The notes: a model not told the origin generated them from the letters alone. A DNA stretch of 64,000 nt from Oscillospiraceae bacterium (GCA_902787755.1 CADAHL010000004.1:33348-97347), one strand, 5' to 3'. Positions 44,033 through 52,606 are shown, counted from the first letter of the stretch. Translations and numbers: made by a program.

Positions 44033-45925
44033 TTATGTTTTCGGTATATACCGGAAAAACACACAGCTCATGGGCGGGAGCGTAAGCTCCGCGCAGTGAT
44101 GCATATCCAGGAAGTCCCGCTCCTCGGACAGGATCGGTTCCGGATTACTGACGCCGGTGCCGCCGTATTCCTCATCGTCGCTGTTGAGGACCTCCCGCAG
44201 GGTGCCGGGTCCGGGCAGGCCGATCAGGAATTTCCGGTAGCTGACCGGAGTGAAATTGCAGACGCAGACCAGATAACTGTCCTCCTCGGGCGCCGAGCGC
44301 AGGAAGGCCACGGAGCTGCGCCCCGCGTCGTCCACGTTCAGCCACTTGAAGCCGTCCCAGGACCGGTCCACCGCATAGAGGGCGGGGTTGGCGGCATAAA
44401 GCAGATTCAGCTGCCGCATCCAGCGGCGCAGCTGCTCGTGCCGGACAAAGCCCAACAGCATCCAGTCCAGCCCCTGCCGCCAGTTCCACTCAATAAACTG
44501 GCCGAACTCGTTGCCCATGAAGGTCAGCTTTTTGCCGGGGTGCCCGAACTGATAGCCGTACAGGGCCCGGAGGGACGAGAACTTCTGGTCATAGTCCCCG
44601 TACATCTTGTTGATCATGGAGCCCTTGCCGTGGACCACCTCGTCATGGGAATAGGCCAGCACGAAGCTCTCCGAGAAGGCGTACATCATGGAGAAGGTCA
44701 GCTTGTTGTGATGGAAGGAGCGGAAGAAGGGATCCTGCTGCATGTAGTCGATGGTGTCGTGCATGAAGCCCATATCCCACTTCAGGCTGAAGCCCACGCC
44801 GCCCAGCTCCGCCGGCGCCGTGACCAGCGGGAAGGCCGTGGACTCCTCGGCGATGGTGACCACGCCGGGAAAGTCAGTGTGGATCAGGCTGTTGAGCTTT
44901 CTCAGAAAGCGCAGCGCGTGGAGGTTGGTGCTGCCGCCCTCCTCGTTGGGCGTATACTCCCCCTCCCTCCGGCCGTAGTTCAGATACAGCATGGAGCTGA
45001 CCGCGTCCACCCGGATACCGTCCACATGAAAGACGTCAAGGAGCTTGAAGGCGGAAGAGATCAGGAAGCTCTGGACCTGGGTGCTGGCGTAGTCGAAGAT
45101 CAGGGTCCCCCAATCCGGATGCTCGGCCATGCGCCGCTCCTTGCATTCGAACAGCGCCGTTCCGTCAAACTCGGCCAGGCCGAACTCGTCCTTCGGAAAA
45201 TGGGCCGGGACCCAGTCCACGATCACTCCGATCCCGGCGGCGTGAAGCCGGTCCACAAAGGCTTTGAAATCGTCCGGATCCCCGTAACGGCTGGTGGGGG
45301 CGAAATAACCGGTGACCTGGTAGCCCCAGGATCCGTCGTAGGGATACTCGGTGATCGGCATCAGCTCCACGTGGGTATAGCCCATGTCCGTACAGTACTC
45401 CGCCAGGGCGTCAGCCAGGCTGCGGTAATTGGGGCCTCCCTCAAATTCCCGCCAGGAGCCCGGATGGACCTCGTAGATGCTCATGGGGCTGGTCATATAG
45501 TCCCGCTCGTCCCGCAGCTTCAGGTACTCCCCGTCGGTCCAGGGGTATTCCTCCCTGCACCATACCCGGGAGGCCGTCTCGCCCCGGGTCTGAGACCAGG
45601 CGGCAAAGGGATCGGCCTTGAGTACGCAGCCGCCCCAGGCCTTCTCCACCCGGAACTTGTAGTTCTGGCCTTCCCGAACGCCCTCGACAAAAGCGATCCA
45701 AACGCCGCCCTCCAGCCATTCCATGGGGTTGGCGGCAGGATCCCAGTCGTTAAAATCCCCCACCACGCTCACCGCACGGGCATTGGGCGCCCAGACCAGG
45801 AAGCGGTGACACTCCAACTCGGAAATGTACCGGCAGCCGAAGCCTGTCCAGGCCTTCCGGGCATTGCCGGTGTTGAACAGGTAGATCTCATCCCGGGGAA
45901 TATGCTTTTGGAACCGTTCCTCCAT
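44033..45925 (-). CDS. glgB: 1,4-alpha-glucan branching enzyme
   Basis: A 630-residue GH13 branching enzyme. An N-terminal CBM48 domain (FLVWAPNARAVSVVGDFNDWD) precedes the barrel with the nucleophile in DGIRVDAVSSML (about residue 305), the acid in TIAEESTAFP (about 360) and YSHDEVVHGKGS (about 430). It makes alpha-1,6 branches in glycogen. The start is preceded by GGAAGGAGATATGCCCG. It is the first gene of the ten-gene unit and has a clear promoter. Confidence 0.96.
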   Translation of the reverse strand: MEERFQKHIPRDEIYLFNTGNARKAWTGFGCRYISELECHRFLVWAPNARAVSVVGDFNDWDPAANPMEWLEGGVWIAFVEGVREGQNYKFRVEKAWGGCVLKADPFAAWSQTRGETASRVWCREEYPWTDGEYLKLRDERDYMTSPMSIYEVHPGSWREFEGGPNYRSLADALAEYCTDMGYTHVELMPITEYPYDGSWGYQVTGYFAPTSRYGDPDDFKAFVDRLHAAGIGVIVDWVPAHFPKDEFGLAEFDGTALFECKERRMAEHPDWGTLIFDYASTQVQSFLISSAFKLLDVFHVDGIRVDAVSSMLYLNYGRREGEYTPNEEGGSTNLHALRFLRKLNSLIHTDFPGVVTIAEESTAFPLVTAPAELGGVGFSLKWDMGFMHDTIDYMQQDPFFRSFHHNKLTFSMMYAFSESFVLAYSHDEVVHGKGSMINKMYGDYDQKFSSLRALYGYQFGHPGKKLTFMGNEFGQFIEWNWRQGLDWMLLGFVRHEQLRRWMRQLNLLYAANPALYAVDRSWDGFKWLNVDDAGRSSVAFLRSAPEEDSYLVCVCNFTPVSYRKFLIGLPGPGTLREVLNSDDEEYGGTGVSNPEPILSEERDFLDMHHCAELTLPPMSCVFFRYIPKT

Positions 45926-46016
45926 CGGGCATATCTCCTTCCGTCAGTCTCTTCCCTTTCCGGGATCGCCATGGTGCGATGCCGAGCGCCTTGCCGCACT
46001 CTGCCATCGTAGGCCT

Positions 46017-46045
46017 ATTATAACGCCATTGTCTGCGTTTTCCAA
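46017..46045 (-). promoter_or_regulatory. Sigma-A promoter for the glycogen-hexuronate unit
   Basis: On the minus strand TTGGAA (46040-46045), a 17-base spacer and TATAAT (46017-46022). The predicted start near 46010 leaves a leader of about 85 bases before glgB. Confidence 0.8.
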
Positions 46046-46090
46046 GTATTTTTTTGTCTGCCGTGCTTAGCGCTTCCATATAACAGGAAA

Positions 46091-46116
46091 CCCCCTGCGG
46101 CTTTCGCCGCAGGGGG
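46091..46116 (-). terminator. Terminator after the NPKTG surface protein gene
   Basis: CCCCCTGCGG (46091-46100) and CCGCAGGGGG (46107-46116) form a 10-bp GC-rich stem with a 6-base loop, followed on the minus strand by a short T-rich stretch. It lies 28 bases after the stop codon. Confidence 0.75.
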
Positions 46117-46143
46117 ACTATGTTTCCGATGCTTTTCAGGCGC

Positions 46144-48921
46144 TTACTGTCTCTTCTTCTTGGGGATCAGCACGACCACAGCGGCTCCGGAGAGTGCCAG
46201 GACCGTGGCCCAGAGCGCCACGCTGCTCTCGTCGCCGGTCTTGGGGTTGGCGCCGGCAGCACCGGTGGAGAGGATCTTCATCGGGGCGGTGGTGTCATAG
46301 GTCTTGCCGTCGGCCGTAACGGTGGCGGTGACGGTGTAGTCCGCCGCAGCCAGGGTGTTCAGGAAGGAGGCGGGGAAGGTGATGGTCTTGCCGTCCTCAC
46401 TCAGGGTGTAGTGGGTGCCCTTGGTCAGGGTCGTGCCGCCCACCTGCACGGAGGAGACGGGATCGGAGGCCACGTAGACCAGGTTCTTGCTGCCGCCCTT
46501 GGTGTGCTGGTTGCCGCTGGCCGCAGTGTAGCCCAGGGAGGGCAGCAGGGTGATCTTGGCAGTCACGTCGCCGTCCTTGGTGTTGACCACCAGGGTGTGA
46601 TCGCCGTACTTCAGATCCGCTACGGCGGCCGCCTTCAGGGTCAGGGTCTTATCCTTCACGCTGAAGTTGGAGGCGGAGACAGCGGTGCCGTCCAGAGTGA
46701 CGGAGTTCACATCGGGCTTCACGATGAAGTCCTTGCTTGCGCCGCGCTTCCAGGTGGTGGTATCAGGCTCGATGCTGGGAGGAGGAGCCAGGGTCAGGGT
46801 CAGAGTGACCGCCCGGGTCTGTCCCTCATAGTCGAACAGGAAGGCGAAGACCTTGGTCACCTCGCCGTCGGCGCTGCACAGGGTGTCCAGATAGCTGGAC
46901 TTCAGGTTTACCACGTTGCCGGAGGCCCGGGTGAAATCGGTGCCCTCGCCCAGAGTCACAACGTCCTTCAGAGCGCCGTTCTCAATGCCGGAGCCCATCA
47001 TCACGCCCTCGTCCAGGTCGGTCAGGGTGACCACGATATCCTTGCCGCTGTTCTTGACATAGCGGGTGCGGTCGGCAGTCAGAGCGGGGTAGACCCACAG
47101 GTCCACATAGGCCACGCCGCCGTCCTCCAGCCAGATGTCGAAGTAGCACACACCGGCGGGCATGCTGTTGAGGAAGCTGGCGTCCTTGGGGATGGTCAGC
47201 TTCTGGCCGGAGATGGCGTAATCGCCGGCGCTCAGGGTCTTGACCAGATTGTCGTCCTGATCCATGGCGTTGATGACAGCGCCAGTCCAGGTGTTGGAAT
47301 TATCCAGAACCAGCACGATGTCGGAGTTGCTGCCGTTCTTGGTGTAGTACAGGGCCTTGCCGGCAGTCAGATCGGTGGAGTCGAAGTACACGGTGCTGCC
47401 GCCGTCGGTGATCTTCACCACGGCAACCTCCAGCGTGTAGTAATCGCTGTTCTCCTTGGCCTTCAGGCCGATCGCGGCAATGGCGTTGACCGCCTTCCGG
47501 GTGGCGTCCTTGGTGGCGGAGGTGAACTTGTACTCGCCGCCGGTGGCGCCCTTGCCCAGCATGGAGCCCTCGGTAACGGTCAGGCCGCCGAAGGTGCCGG
47601 CAGAGACGTCCATATCCACGGTGTTCTTGGTCAGGTCAACGCTCATGGTCCCGGTCACGCCGCTCTCAGCGTCGGCAACCTTCAGACCGGCGTCGCCGAT
47701 GTCGGCGCTGACGCTCAGGTTACCGTCGATCTTGGCCTTGTCCAGAGTCAGGACGCCGGCGCCCAGATCCACGTTGCCCTTGACGGTGCCGTTCTTCAGG
47801 GTCACGTCAGCGGCAGCCAGATCCACAGCGGCCGGGAAGGTCAGGGTGTGACCGCCCAGATCGATGGTGACGGGGTTGGAACCGGTGACGAAGGACAGAG
47901 CCGCGTCGTCCACGTCCTTCTGTACGGTAATGGTGCTGTTCTCGGCAGTGACCGCGTCCACAGCGTCCTGCAGGGTGTCATAGCCGTTCTCGCCGATCGC
48001 GAAGGGCTTGTCGGGAGCCTTGACTTCGGCGTCCGGAGCCTTCTCGGGGACGTCGCTCTCGCCTTCCTTGGGCTCCTCGCCTTCCTTGGGCTCCTCGCCT
48101 TCCTTGGGCTCCTCACCCTCCTTGGGCTCCTCGCCATCGGTGGGTTCGCCGGCAGTATCCTCGCCTTCCTTGGGCTCCTCACCCTCAGTAGGCTCGTCCT
48201 CGGTCACAGGGGCGCTGCCCTTGCTGACCACGAACATGCCGCCCTTGCCCTCGGCGGAGCCGTAGCCCTTGGCCAGGAAGCCCTCGGGGTTCTGGGCATA
48301 CTTGCCGCTCATGACGTTGATGCTGCCCTCGCCCTCCAGGAACAGAGAGCCCTCGCCGTCATAGTCGACGTACAGGCCGCCCAGGGACAGGTTGGCGCCG
48401 TCCTTGGCCAGGAAGCCGGCGGCAAAGGTGTCGCCGATGTCCAGGGTGCCGTTGGTGATGGTGATCTGGGCGTCGGGAGCCGCGACGACGGCCGCCTTGG
48501 CGTCCTTGCCGTCTTTAAAGCGCAGGGTAAAGCCCTTCAGGTCCAGCTTCACGTCCTTCACCAGGTTCAGGCCGCCGGAAATGGTGGTATCCTTCACCAG
48601 GGTGATGGTGGCGCCTTCCTTGGCGGCGTCAATGGCCTCCTGCAGACTGGTCTTCTCTACAGGCTCGGCGCTCTTGATATTGATGACAGCAACGGTGTCT
48701 GCAGCAGGAGTAAAGCCTTTGTTCTCCTGCGCGGGCTGACCGGCATTCTCCTGGGGAGCAGGCTCCTGAGGTGCAGGTTCCTGCGGTGCGGGCTCGGCCG
48801 GAGCCTGCTCTTCGCCCACGATGATCACAACAGGCTCATCGGCAAAGGCGGTGACAGACACGAAGCCGATGCACATGGCCAGAACCAGGAGCATAGACAA
48901 CAGTTTCACACTTGCTTTCAT
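46144..48921 (-). CDS. Large secreted surface protein with NPKTG sortase signal
   Basis: A 925-residue exported protein. The signal peptide is residues 1-27 (LLSMLLVLAMCIGFVSVTAFA). Next comes a Pro/Gln/Glu linker with PAPQE repeats, and a region of short beta-rich segments with pectate-lyase-like strand repeats (LQEAIDAAKEGATITLVKD, residue ~95). A low-complexity linker of repeated GEEPKE units, encoded by 18-bp repeats (48050-48180), separates it from more beta-rich modules. The C-terminus is a wall-sorting signal: NPKTGD at residue 892, a hydrophobic helix, and a KKKRQ tail. It is likely anchored to peptidoglycan by the sortase at 56.9 kb. The ligand or substrate is unknown. Confidence 0.85.
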   Translation of the reverse strand: MKASVKLLSMLLVLAMCIGFVSVTAFADEPVVIIVGEEQAPAEPAPQEPAPQEPAPQENAGQPAQENKGFTPAADTVAVINIKSAEPVEKTSLQEAIDAAKEGATITLVKDTTISGGLNLVKDVKLDLKGFTLRFKDGKDAKAAVVAAPDAQITITNGTLDIGDTFAAGFLAKDGANLSLGGLYVDYDGEGSLFLEGEGSINVMSGKYAQNPEGFLAKGYGSAEGKGGMFVVSKGSAPVTEDEPTEGEEPKEGEDTAGEPTDGEEPKEGEEPKEGEEPKEGEEPKEGESDVPEKAPDAEVKAPDKPFAIGENGYDTLQDAVDAVTAENSTITVQKDVDDAALSFVTGSNPVTIDLGGHTLTFPAAVDLAAADVTLKNGTVKGNVDLGAGVLTLDKAKIDGNLSVSADIGDAGLKVADAESGVTGTMSVDLTKNTVDMDVSAGTFGGLTVTEGSMLGKGATGGEYKFTSATKDATRKAVNAIAAIGLKAKENSDYYTLEVAVVKITDGGSTVYFDSTDLTAGKALYYTKNGSNSDIVLVLDNSNTWTGAVINAMDQDDNLVKTLSAGDYAISGQKLTIPKDASFLNSMPAGVCYFDIWLEDGGVAYVDLWVYPALTADRTRYVKNSGKDIVVTLTDLDEGVMMGSGIENGALKDVVTLGEGTDFTRASGNVVNLKSSYLDTLCSADGEVTKVFAFLFDYEGQTRAVTLTLTLAPPPSIEPDTTTWKRGASKDFIVKPDVNSVTLDGTAVSASNFSVKDKTLTLKAAAVADLKYGDHTLVVNTKDGDVTAKITLLPSLGYTAASGNQHTKGGSKNLVYVASDPVSSVQVGGTTLTKGTHYTLSEDGKTITFPASFLNTLAAADYTVTATVTADGKTYDTTAPMKILSTGAAGANPKTGDESSVALWATVLALSGAAVVVLIPKKKRQ
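48050..48182. repeat. 18-bp tandem repeats encoding GEEPKE units
   Basis: The unit, on the plus strand, reads as CCTTGGGCTCCTCGCCTT with small variants and occurs at least five times in and near this stretch. It is in frame and gives a flexible, acidic linker. Copy number may vary by slippage. Confidence 0.75.
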
Positions 48922-48999
48922 GATCGTTCTCCTTCATTTCCTCTGCCGCGGACCGGCAGCTTTTCCCCTCCGGGCACAATCCGACCCGGATACACGGAT

Positions 49000-49028
49000 A
49001 CTGTAACACGCGCGCCCAAGATTTGCAA
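49000..49028 (-). promoter_or_regulatory. Proximal promoter of the NPKTG surface protein gene
   Basis: On the minus strand TTGCAA (49023-49028), a 17-base spacer and TACAGT (49000-49005). The predicted start is near 48993, about 70 bases before the ATG. Confidence 0.55.
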
Positions 49029-49067
49029 GGGGTTTTTGAATTATTTTGCGACAACCTTTTACCGAAT

Positions 49068-49076
49068 TGTTACCGC
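49068..49076 (-). promoter_or_regulatory. GCGGTAACA motif copy, upstream of the proximal promoter
   Basis: GCGGTAACA on the minus strand, followed by a near repeat TCGGTAAAA about 10 bases on. The same nine bases occur at 49162-49170 and at 57791-57799, each time close to a promoter of a sortase-substrate gene. Confidence 0.4.
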
Positions 49077-49138
49077 TTCGACCTGATCCTGTTCTTTTTG
49101 ACAGGTCTCCAAGGGCGTTTTTCCCCTCTTACAAAGCG

Positions 49139-49167
49139 ATTATAGCACAAAAGACGGCAAAGCGGTA
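49139..49167 (-). promoter_or_regulatory. Distal promoter of the NPKTG surface protein gene
   Basis: On the minus strand TATAAT (49139-49144) with a poor -35 TACCGC (49162-49167) at 17-base spacing. The 16-bp shared motif lies five bases upstream of this -35, which suggests activator-dependent use. It would give a leader of about 210 bases. Confidence 0.5.
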
Positions 49168-49172
49168 ACATT

Positions 49173-49188
49173 CTTAAGAATTCTTATG
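49173..49188. promoter_or_regulatory. Shared 16-bp motif, copy A
   Basis: CTTAAGAATTCTTATG, identical over all 16 bases to the motif at 57714-57729, and close to CTTAATAGTTCTTATG at 56823-56838. With its flanks it reads as two 10-bp direct repeats (TTCTTAAGAA, TTCTTATGAT), the layout bound by OmpR-family response regulators. It lies in the 405-base gap between the surface protein and the first CapA gene. The rest of that gap holds only the promoters listed. Confidence 0.6.
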
Positions 49189-49260
49189 ATTTCCTCCGAG
49201 CTTCGCCGAAGCTTCTGTTTTCCTGCGGTTCGGCTTTCCCGATCTCCTTCATTTTGCCCC

Positions 49261-49289
49261 TTGCTTTCCCAGGGGCTTTTCATTATAAT
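49261..49289 (+). promoter_or_regulatory. Sigma-A promoter for the first CapA gene
   Basis: TTGCTT (49261-49266), a 17-base spacer and TATAAT (49284-49289). The leader would be about 30 bases. Confidence 0.7.
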
Positions 49290-49326
49290 ATAGGAACTTC
49301 TGAATGAAACGATGCGAGGTCTCAAA

Positions 49327-50547
49327 ATGAAAAAATCCCGAATCATCGTATTTCTGTTCCTGCTGGTGCTGCTGGTCGGCACCTTTGCTCTGCGGCTGTA
49401 CTACCCCGCTCCCTCCCCCGCGGAACCGGCCGCCGATCCGGCCCCTGTGGAGGCCACGCCGGAGCCTGTTCCCACGGCCACGCCGGAGCCCACCCCGGAG
49501 CCGACCCCGGAACCCACGCCTACCCCGGAGCCCACTCCCACGCCTACGCCGGAGCCCACCCCGGAGACCTTCGTCATCTCCGCCATCGGCGACTGCACCC
49601 TGACCTCCCATCAGAATCTGTCCGCCGCCGATCCGGCCTCCTATGCCTCCTACATGAACGGGGACTATGCCTATCCCTTCCATAATACCGTACAGTATTT
49701 TGATCACGACGAGCTGACCATCGCCAATCTGGAGTGCACCTTCTCCGATGAGTATCTGTACCCCTACGGCGCTAAATTCTACTTCCGCGCGCCTGCGGAA
49801 TACGCCCGGATCCTGGTGGAGGGCTGCGTGGACTTCGTGAACACCGCCAACAACCACACCACCGACTTCGGCCAGGCCGGGATCGACAGCACCCTGGCGG
49901 CTCTGGACACCTACGGCATCCCCCACGGCGTGGAGGGCCAGGCCCAGGTCTTCACCACCCCAAACGGTCTGAATGTGGGTATCTACTGCGATTACAACGG
50001 CTACTATCCCGACCGGGACAAGTGCGTTGCCGCGATCCAGCAGATGGCGGCCGACGGCGCGGAGTATATCATCTGTATGTTCCACTGGGGCCAGGACGAG
50101 GTGGTCTACCACCCCAAGCAGGTGCAGATCGATCTGGCTCACGCCTGTATCGACGCCGGAGCAGACCTGATCTACGGCAGCCACAGCCACTGCCTGCAGC
50201 CTATTGAGGAGTACAACGGCGGCATCATCCTCTACAGCATCGGCAACTGGTCCTTCGGCGGCAACACCACCCCCAAGGACATGGACACCGCCATCTTCCA
50301 GGTCACGGTGAAACGGGACCTGGACGGCACCGTATCCAACGACGGCTACACCGTGATCCCCTGCTGCATCTCCTCCCGGCCGGTGCTGGAGTTCTACGAC
50401 GGCTACGGCTACAACGACTACTGCCCCACCCCCTATGACGAGAACATGGATTTCTACGCCCGGGCCATGAGCAAGCTCAACGGCACCTACGACGGTCCGG
50501 ACGCCGTTGTGGATTACAGCGACTGGGATACCAGCTTCGGAGGCTGA
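49327..50547 (+). CDS. CapA/PgsA-family metallophosphatase-like protein, copy 1
   Basis: A 406-residue protein with an N-terminal membrane anchor (residues 5-24, IIVFLFLLVLLVGTFAL), a linker of T-P-E-P repeats (residues ~45-80), and a CapA-type calcineurin-like domain. The metal-site motifs are AIGDCTL, IANLECT, NTANNHTTDFG, MFHWGQ and YGSHSHCLQP. CapA/PgsA proteins take part in poly-gamma-glutamate synthesis, but no capB or capC is nearby, so the substrate is unknown. The ATG at 49327 is six bases after GAGGT. It has its own promoter and terminator and is a close paralogue of the next gene. Confidence 0.85.
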   Translation: MKKSRIIVFLFLLVLLVGTFALRLYYPAPSPAEPAADPAPVEATPEPVPTATPEPTPEPTPEPTPTPEPTPTPTPEPTPETFVISAIGDCTLTSHQNLSAADPASYASYMNGDYAYPFHNTVQYFDHDELTIANLECTFSDEYLYPYGAKFYFRAPAEYARILVEGCVDFVNTANNHTTDFGQAGIDSTLAALDTYGIPHGVEGQAQVFTTPNGLNVGIYCDYNGYYPDRDKCVAAIQQMAADGAEYIICMFHWGQDEVVYHPKQVQIDLAHACIDAGADLIYGSHSHCLQPIEEYNGGIILYSIGNWSFGGNTTPKDMDTAIFQVTVKRDLDGTVSNDGYTVIPCCISSRPVLEFYDGYGYNDYCPTPYDENMDFYARAMSKLNGTYDGPDAVVDYSDWDTSFGG

Positions 50548-50566
50548 TTCTCACCTTATATCAATT

Positions 50567-50604
50567 CCCCCTGGAAAGCGGTGTGCTTTTCAGGGGGTCT
50601 TTCT
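50567..50604 (+). terminator. Terminator between the two CapA genes
   Basis: CCCCCTGGAAAGC and GCTTTTCAGGGGG form a long stem with a GGTGT loop, followed by a T-rich stretch (50597-50604). Confidence 0.8.
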
Positions 50605-50609
50605 TTCTC

Positions 50610-50638
50610 TTGCCTTTTTTCCGGGGCTTGAGTATAAT
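50610..50638 (+). promoter_or_regulatory. Sigma-A promoter for the second CapA gene
   Basis: TTGCCT (50610-50615), a 17-base spacer and TATAAT (50633-50638). It directly follows the terminator, so the CapA paralogues are expressed separately. Confidence 0.7.
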
Positions 50639-50672
50639 AGCCCTGTATTCTAATGAAATCAGGTCGGAAACC

Positions 50673-51869
50673 ATGAAGAATTCTCACGCCAGTCCCCGCC
50701 GGCGGGCCTCCCAGGCCCCTTCCCTGCCCATGATTCTGCTGCTTCTCGTCCTGCTGATCGCCGTTGGCGTGGCCGTGGGCAAGCGGGTCGGTCAGAAGAA
50801 CGCGGAAGGCACTCCCATTCCTCCCGCCCCCACCGAGAGCGCCGCGCCCGCCGCCGTTCTCTCTCCGGCGGAGCCCGCGGAAAAGTATGCTCAGGAGCAG
50901 GATTTTCTGATCTCCGTCATCGGCGACAACACCCTGGCCTCCCACCAGTTCGCCGGAGCCACGGTGACCTTTGCGGCCCGCATGGGCGACGATTACTCCT
51001 ATCCCTACTCCAACACGGTGCAGTATTTCGAAAATGACGACTTCACCATTACCAACCTGGAGTGCACGCTTTCCGACGACAAGAACCTGCGCTCCGCTGA
51101 GCAGTGGTACTTCAAAAGCCCCTCTGCCTATGCCCAGATCCTCACCGAGGGCGGCGTGGACTTCGTGACCACCGCCAACAACCACATGGGCGACTTCGGC
51201 GAGAAGGGCGAGCAGGACACCTACGCCGCCCTGGAGGAATACGGCATCTCCTACGGCAAGGAGGATGACTTCAAGGTCATCACCACCGACAGCGGCCTGG
51301 TCATCGGCGTCTACTGCGCCTACAACCACCTGAAGCCGCTTCTTGGCCACGCAGAACATGCAATTCAGATGCTCAAAAACGCCGGCTGTGAGTACATTAT
51401 CTGTGCCTTCCACTGGGGGCAGGAGCTGTACTACACGCCCAATCAGGATCAGATCGACCTGGCCCACGCCTGCATCGACGCCGGCGCGGATCTTATCTAC
51501 GGCAGCCACACTCATTGTCTGCAGCCCATTGAACGCTACGGCGACGGATACATCCTCTACAGTATGGGCAACTGGTCCTTTGGCGGCAGCACCGGTCCCA
51601 CCGATCCGGATACGGCCATCATCCAGGTGAACGTCCACCGGGACAAGGACGGAAAGTGCATCAACAAGGAGCTGAACATCATCCCCTGCTGCGTCTCCTC
51701 CAAGCCGGTGCTGGAGGGCTATCGCGGCGATAACTACAACGACTACTGCCCCACCCCTTACACCGAGGGCAGCGAGGCCTATGAGCGGGTGCTGAGCAAG
51801 CTGGACGGCAGCTACGAGGCCAAGGTCCAGGGCCGGGATTATTCCGACGTCTACGCCCAGTACGGCTGA
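50673..51869 (+). CDS. CapA/PgsA-family metallophosphatase-like protein, copy 2
   Basis: A 398-residue paralogue of the gene before it. The N-terminus has basic residues and one membrane segment (PMILLLLVLLIAVGVAV), then a short Pro/Ala linker without T-P-E-P repeats. The catalytic-site motifs match copy 1: VIGDNTL (Asn for Cys), ITNLECT, TTANNHMGDFG, AFHWGQ, YGSHTHCLQP. Both end in a very similar YNDYCPTPY segment. The start at 50673 drops an upstream extension that would overlap the promoter. The two differ in linker and in the residue after GD, so they may bind different surface partners. Confidence 0.85.
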   Translation: MKNSHASPRRRASQAPSLPMILLLLVLLIAVGVAVGKRVGQKNAEGTPIPPAPTESAAPAAVLSPAEPAEKYAQEQDFLISVIGDNTLASHQFAGATVTFAARMGDDYSYPYSNTVQYFENDDFTITNLECTLSDDKNLRSAEQWYFKSPSAYAQILTEGGVDFVTTANNHMGDFGEKGEQDTYAALEEYGISYGKEDDFKVITTDSGLVIGVYCAYNHLKPLLGHAEHAIQMLKNAGCEYIICAFHWGQELYYTPNQDQIDLAHACIDAGADLIYGSHTHCLQPIERYGDGYILYSMGNWSFGGSTGPTDPDTAIIQVNVHRDKDGKCINKELNIIPCCVSSKPVLEGYRGDNYNDYCPTPYTEGSEAYERVLSKLDGSYEAKVQGRDYSDVYAQYG

Positions 51870-51892
51870 GCCGGGAACCCTGTCGATCCTCC

Positions 51893-51921
51893 TTGACAAG
51901 CGGGATCGGCGCTTCTAAAAT
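51893..51921 (+). promoter_or_regulatory. Sigma-A promoter for the flavodoxin-like gene
   Basis: TTGACA (51893-51898), a 17-base spacer and TAAAAT (51916-51921). It lies 24 bases after the CapA stop, with no hairpin between them. Confidence 0.8.
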
Positions 51922-51962
51922 GGAAGCATCCGAAGCGACAAAACACTCTGGAGGGATACTGA

Positions 51963-52505
51963 ATGATTTCCGCGATCGTTTATAATTCCAAGACCGGCTC
52001 CTGTGAGCGCTATGCCAAAGAGCTGTCCCGCAAGCTGGTGATCCCCTGCTATGCCCAGGGCAGCTTCCGTCCCCGGGCGGACGCCAAGGTCATCTACGTC
52101 AGCTGGATCATGGCCGGCAAGGTCGTCGGTCTGTCCAAGGCCGTAAAGAAGATGGACGTGGGCGCCGTGGTGGCCGTGGGGATGGCCCCCGCCGGCAAGA
52201 AGGCCGCCGAAGCCATGCGCCAGGCCAGCGGACTGCCGGCCCACGTGGGCTTCTTCCTGGTCCAGGGAGGCTTCCACATCGACAAGCTCCCGCTGCCCAT
52301 GAAGCTGATCATGCGCTGGAAGGTGAAGGACATCGCCGCCAGGCTGGAGGAAAAGAAGCGGACCGCTCCTCTCTCCGCCCAGGAGCAGGCCACCTACGAG
52401 ATGGCCAAGCGGGGCGACGGAGAGCCCGCCGCCTGGGACGTGGACGAGATCGTCGCCTGGGTCATGGCCGAGTTCGACGACGAAAAGATCCTGCGTCAGC
52501 ACTGA
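51963..52505 (+). CDS. Flavodoxin-like protein
   Basis: A 180-residue protein starting with a flavodoxin-type phosphate loop, IVYNSKTGSCERYAKEL (classical TxTGxT), followed by alternating strands and helices (VIYVSWIMAGKV; GAVVAVGMAPAG). It is shorter and more basic than ordinary flavodoxins, and the second half (residues ~100-180) is a helical tail rich in Lys and Glu. A role as an FMN-dependent reductase is possible; the partner is unknown. GGAGGG lies seven bases before the ATG. Confidence 0.65.
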   Translation: MISAIVYNSKTGSCERYAKELSRKLVIPCYAQGSFRPRADAKVIYVSWIMAGKVVGLSKAVKKMDVGAVVAVGMAPAGKKAAEAMRQASGLPAHVGFFLVQGGFHIDKLPLPMKLIMRWKVKDIAARLEEKKRTAPLSAQEQATYEMAKRGDGEPAAWDVDEIVAWVMAEFDDEKILRQH

Positions 52506-52511
52506 AAACCG

Positions 52512-52540
52512 AGGGCCGCAGCTGAAGCCGCGGCCCTTTC
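52512..52540 (+). terminator. Terminator after the flavodoxin-like gene
   Basis: AGGGCCGC and GCGGCCCT form an 8-bp stem (52512-52519 with 52530-52537), followed by TTCC. The short T-run makes it moderate. Confidence 0.6.
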
Positions 52541-52551
52541 CATATCCCTGC

Positions 52552-52600
52552 GCACTGAGCACTACGCACTACGCACTGAGCACTACGCACTACGCACTAC
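52552..52600. repeat. Heptamer tandem repeat, seven copies of GCACTRM
   Basis: Seven exact-length 7-bp units in order: GCACTGA, GCACTAC, GCACTAC, GCACTGA, GCACTAC, GCACTAC, GCACTAC. The region is noncoding and lies between two terminators of convergent genes. It resembles the short heptanucleotide repeats known from some bacterial intergenic regions. Confidence 0.85.
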
Positions 52601-52606
52601 ATGCCA

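Noticed and set aside
52552-52600. Possible CRISPR array
   Set aside because: The units are 7 bases with no spacers and there are no cas genes; it is a simple tandem repeat.
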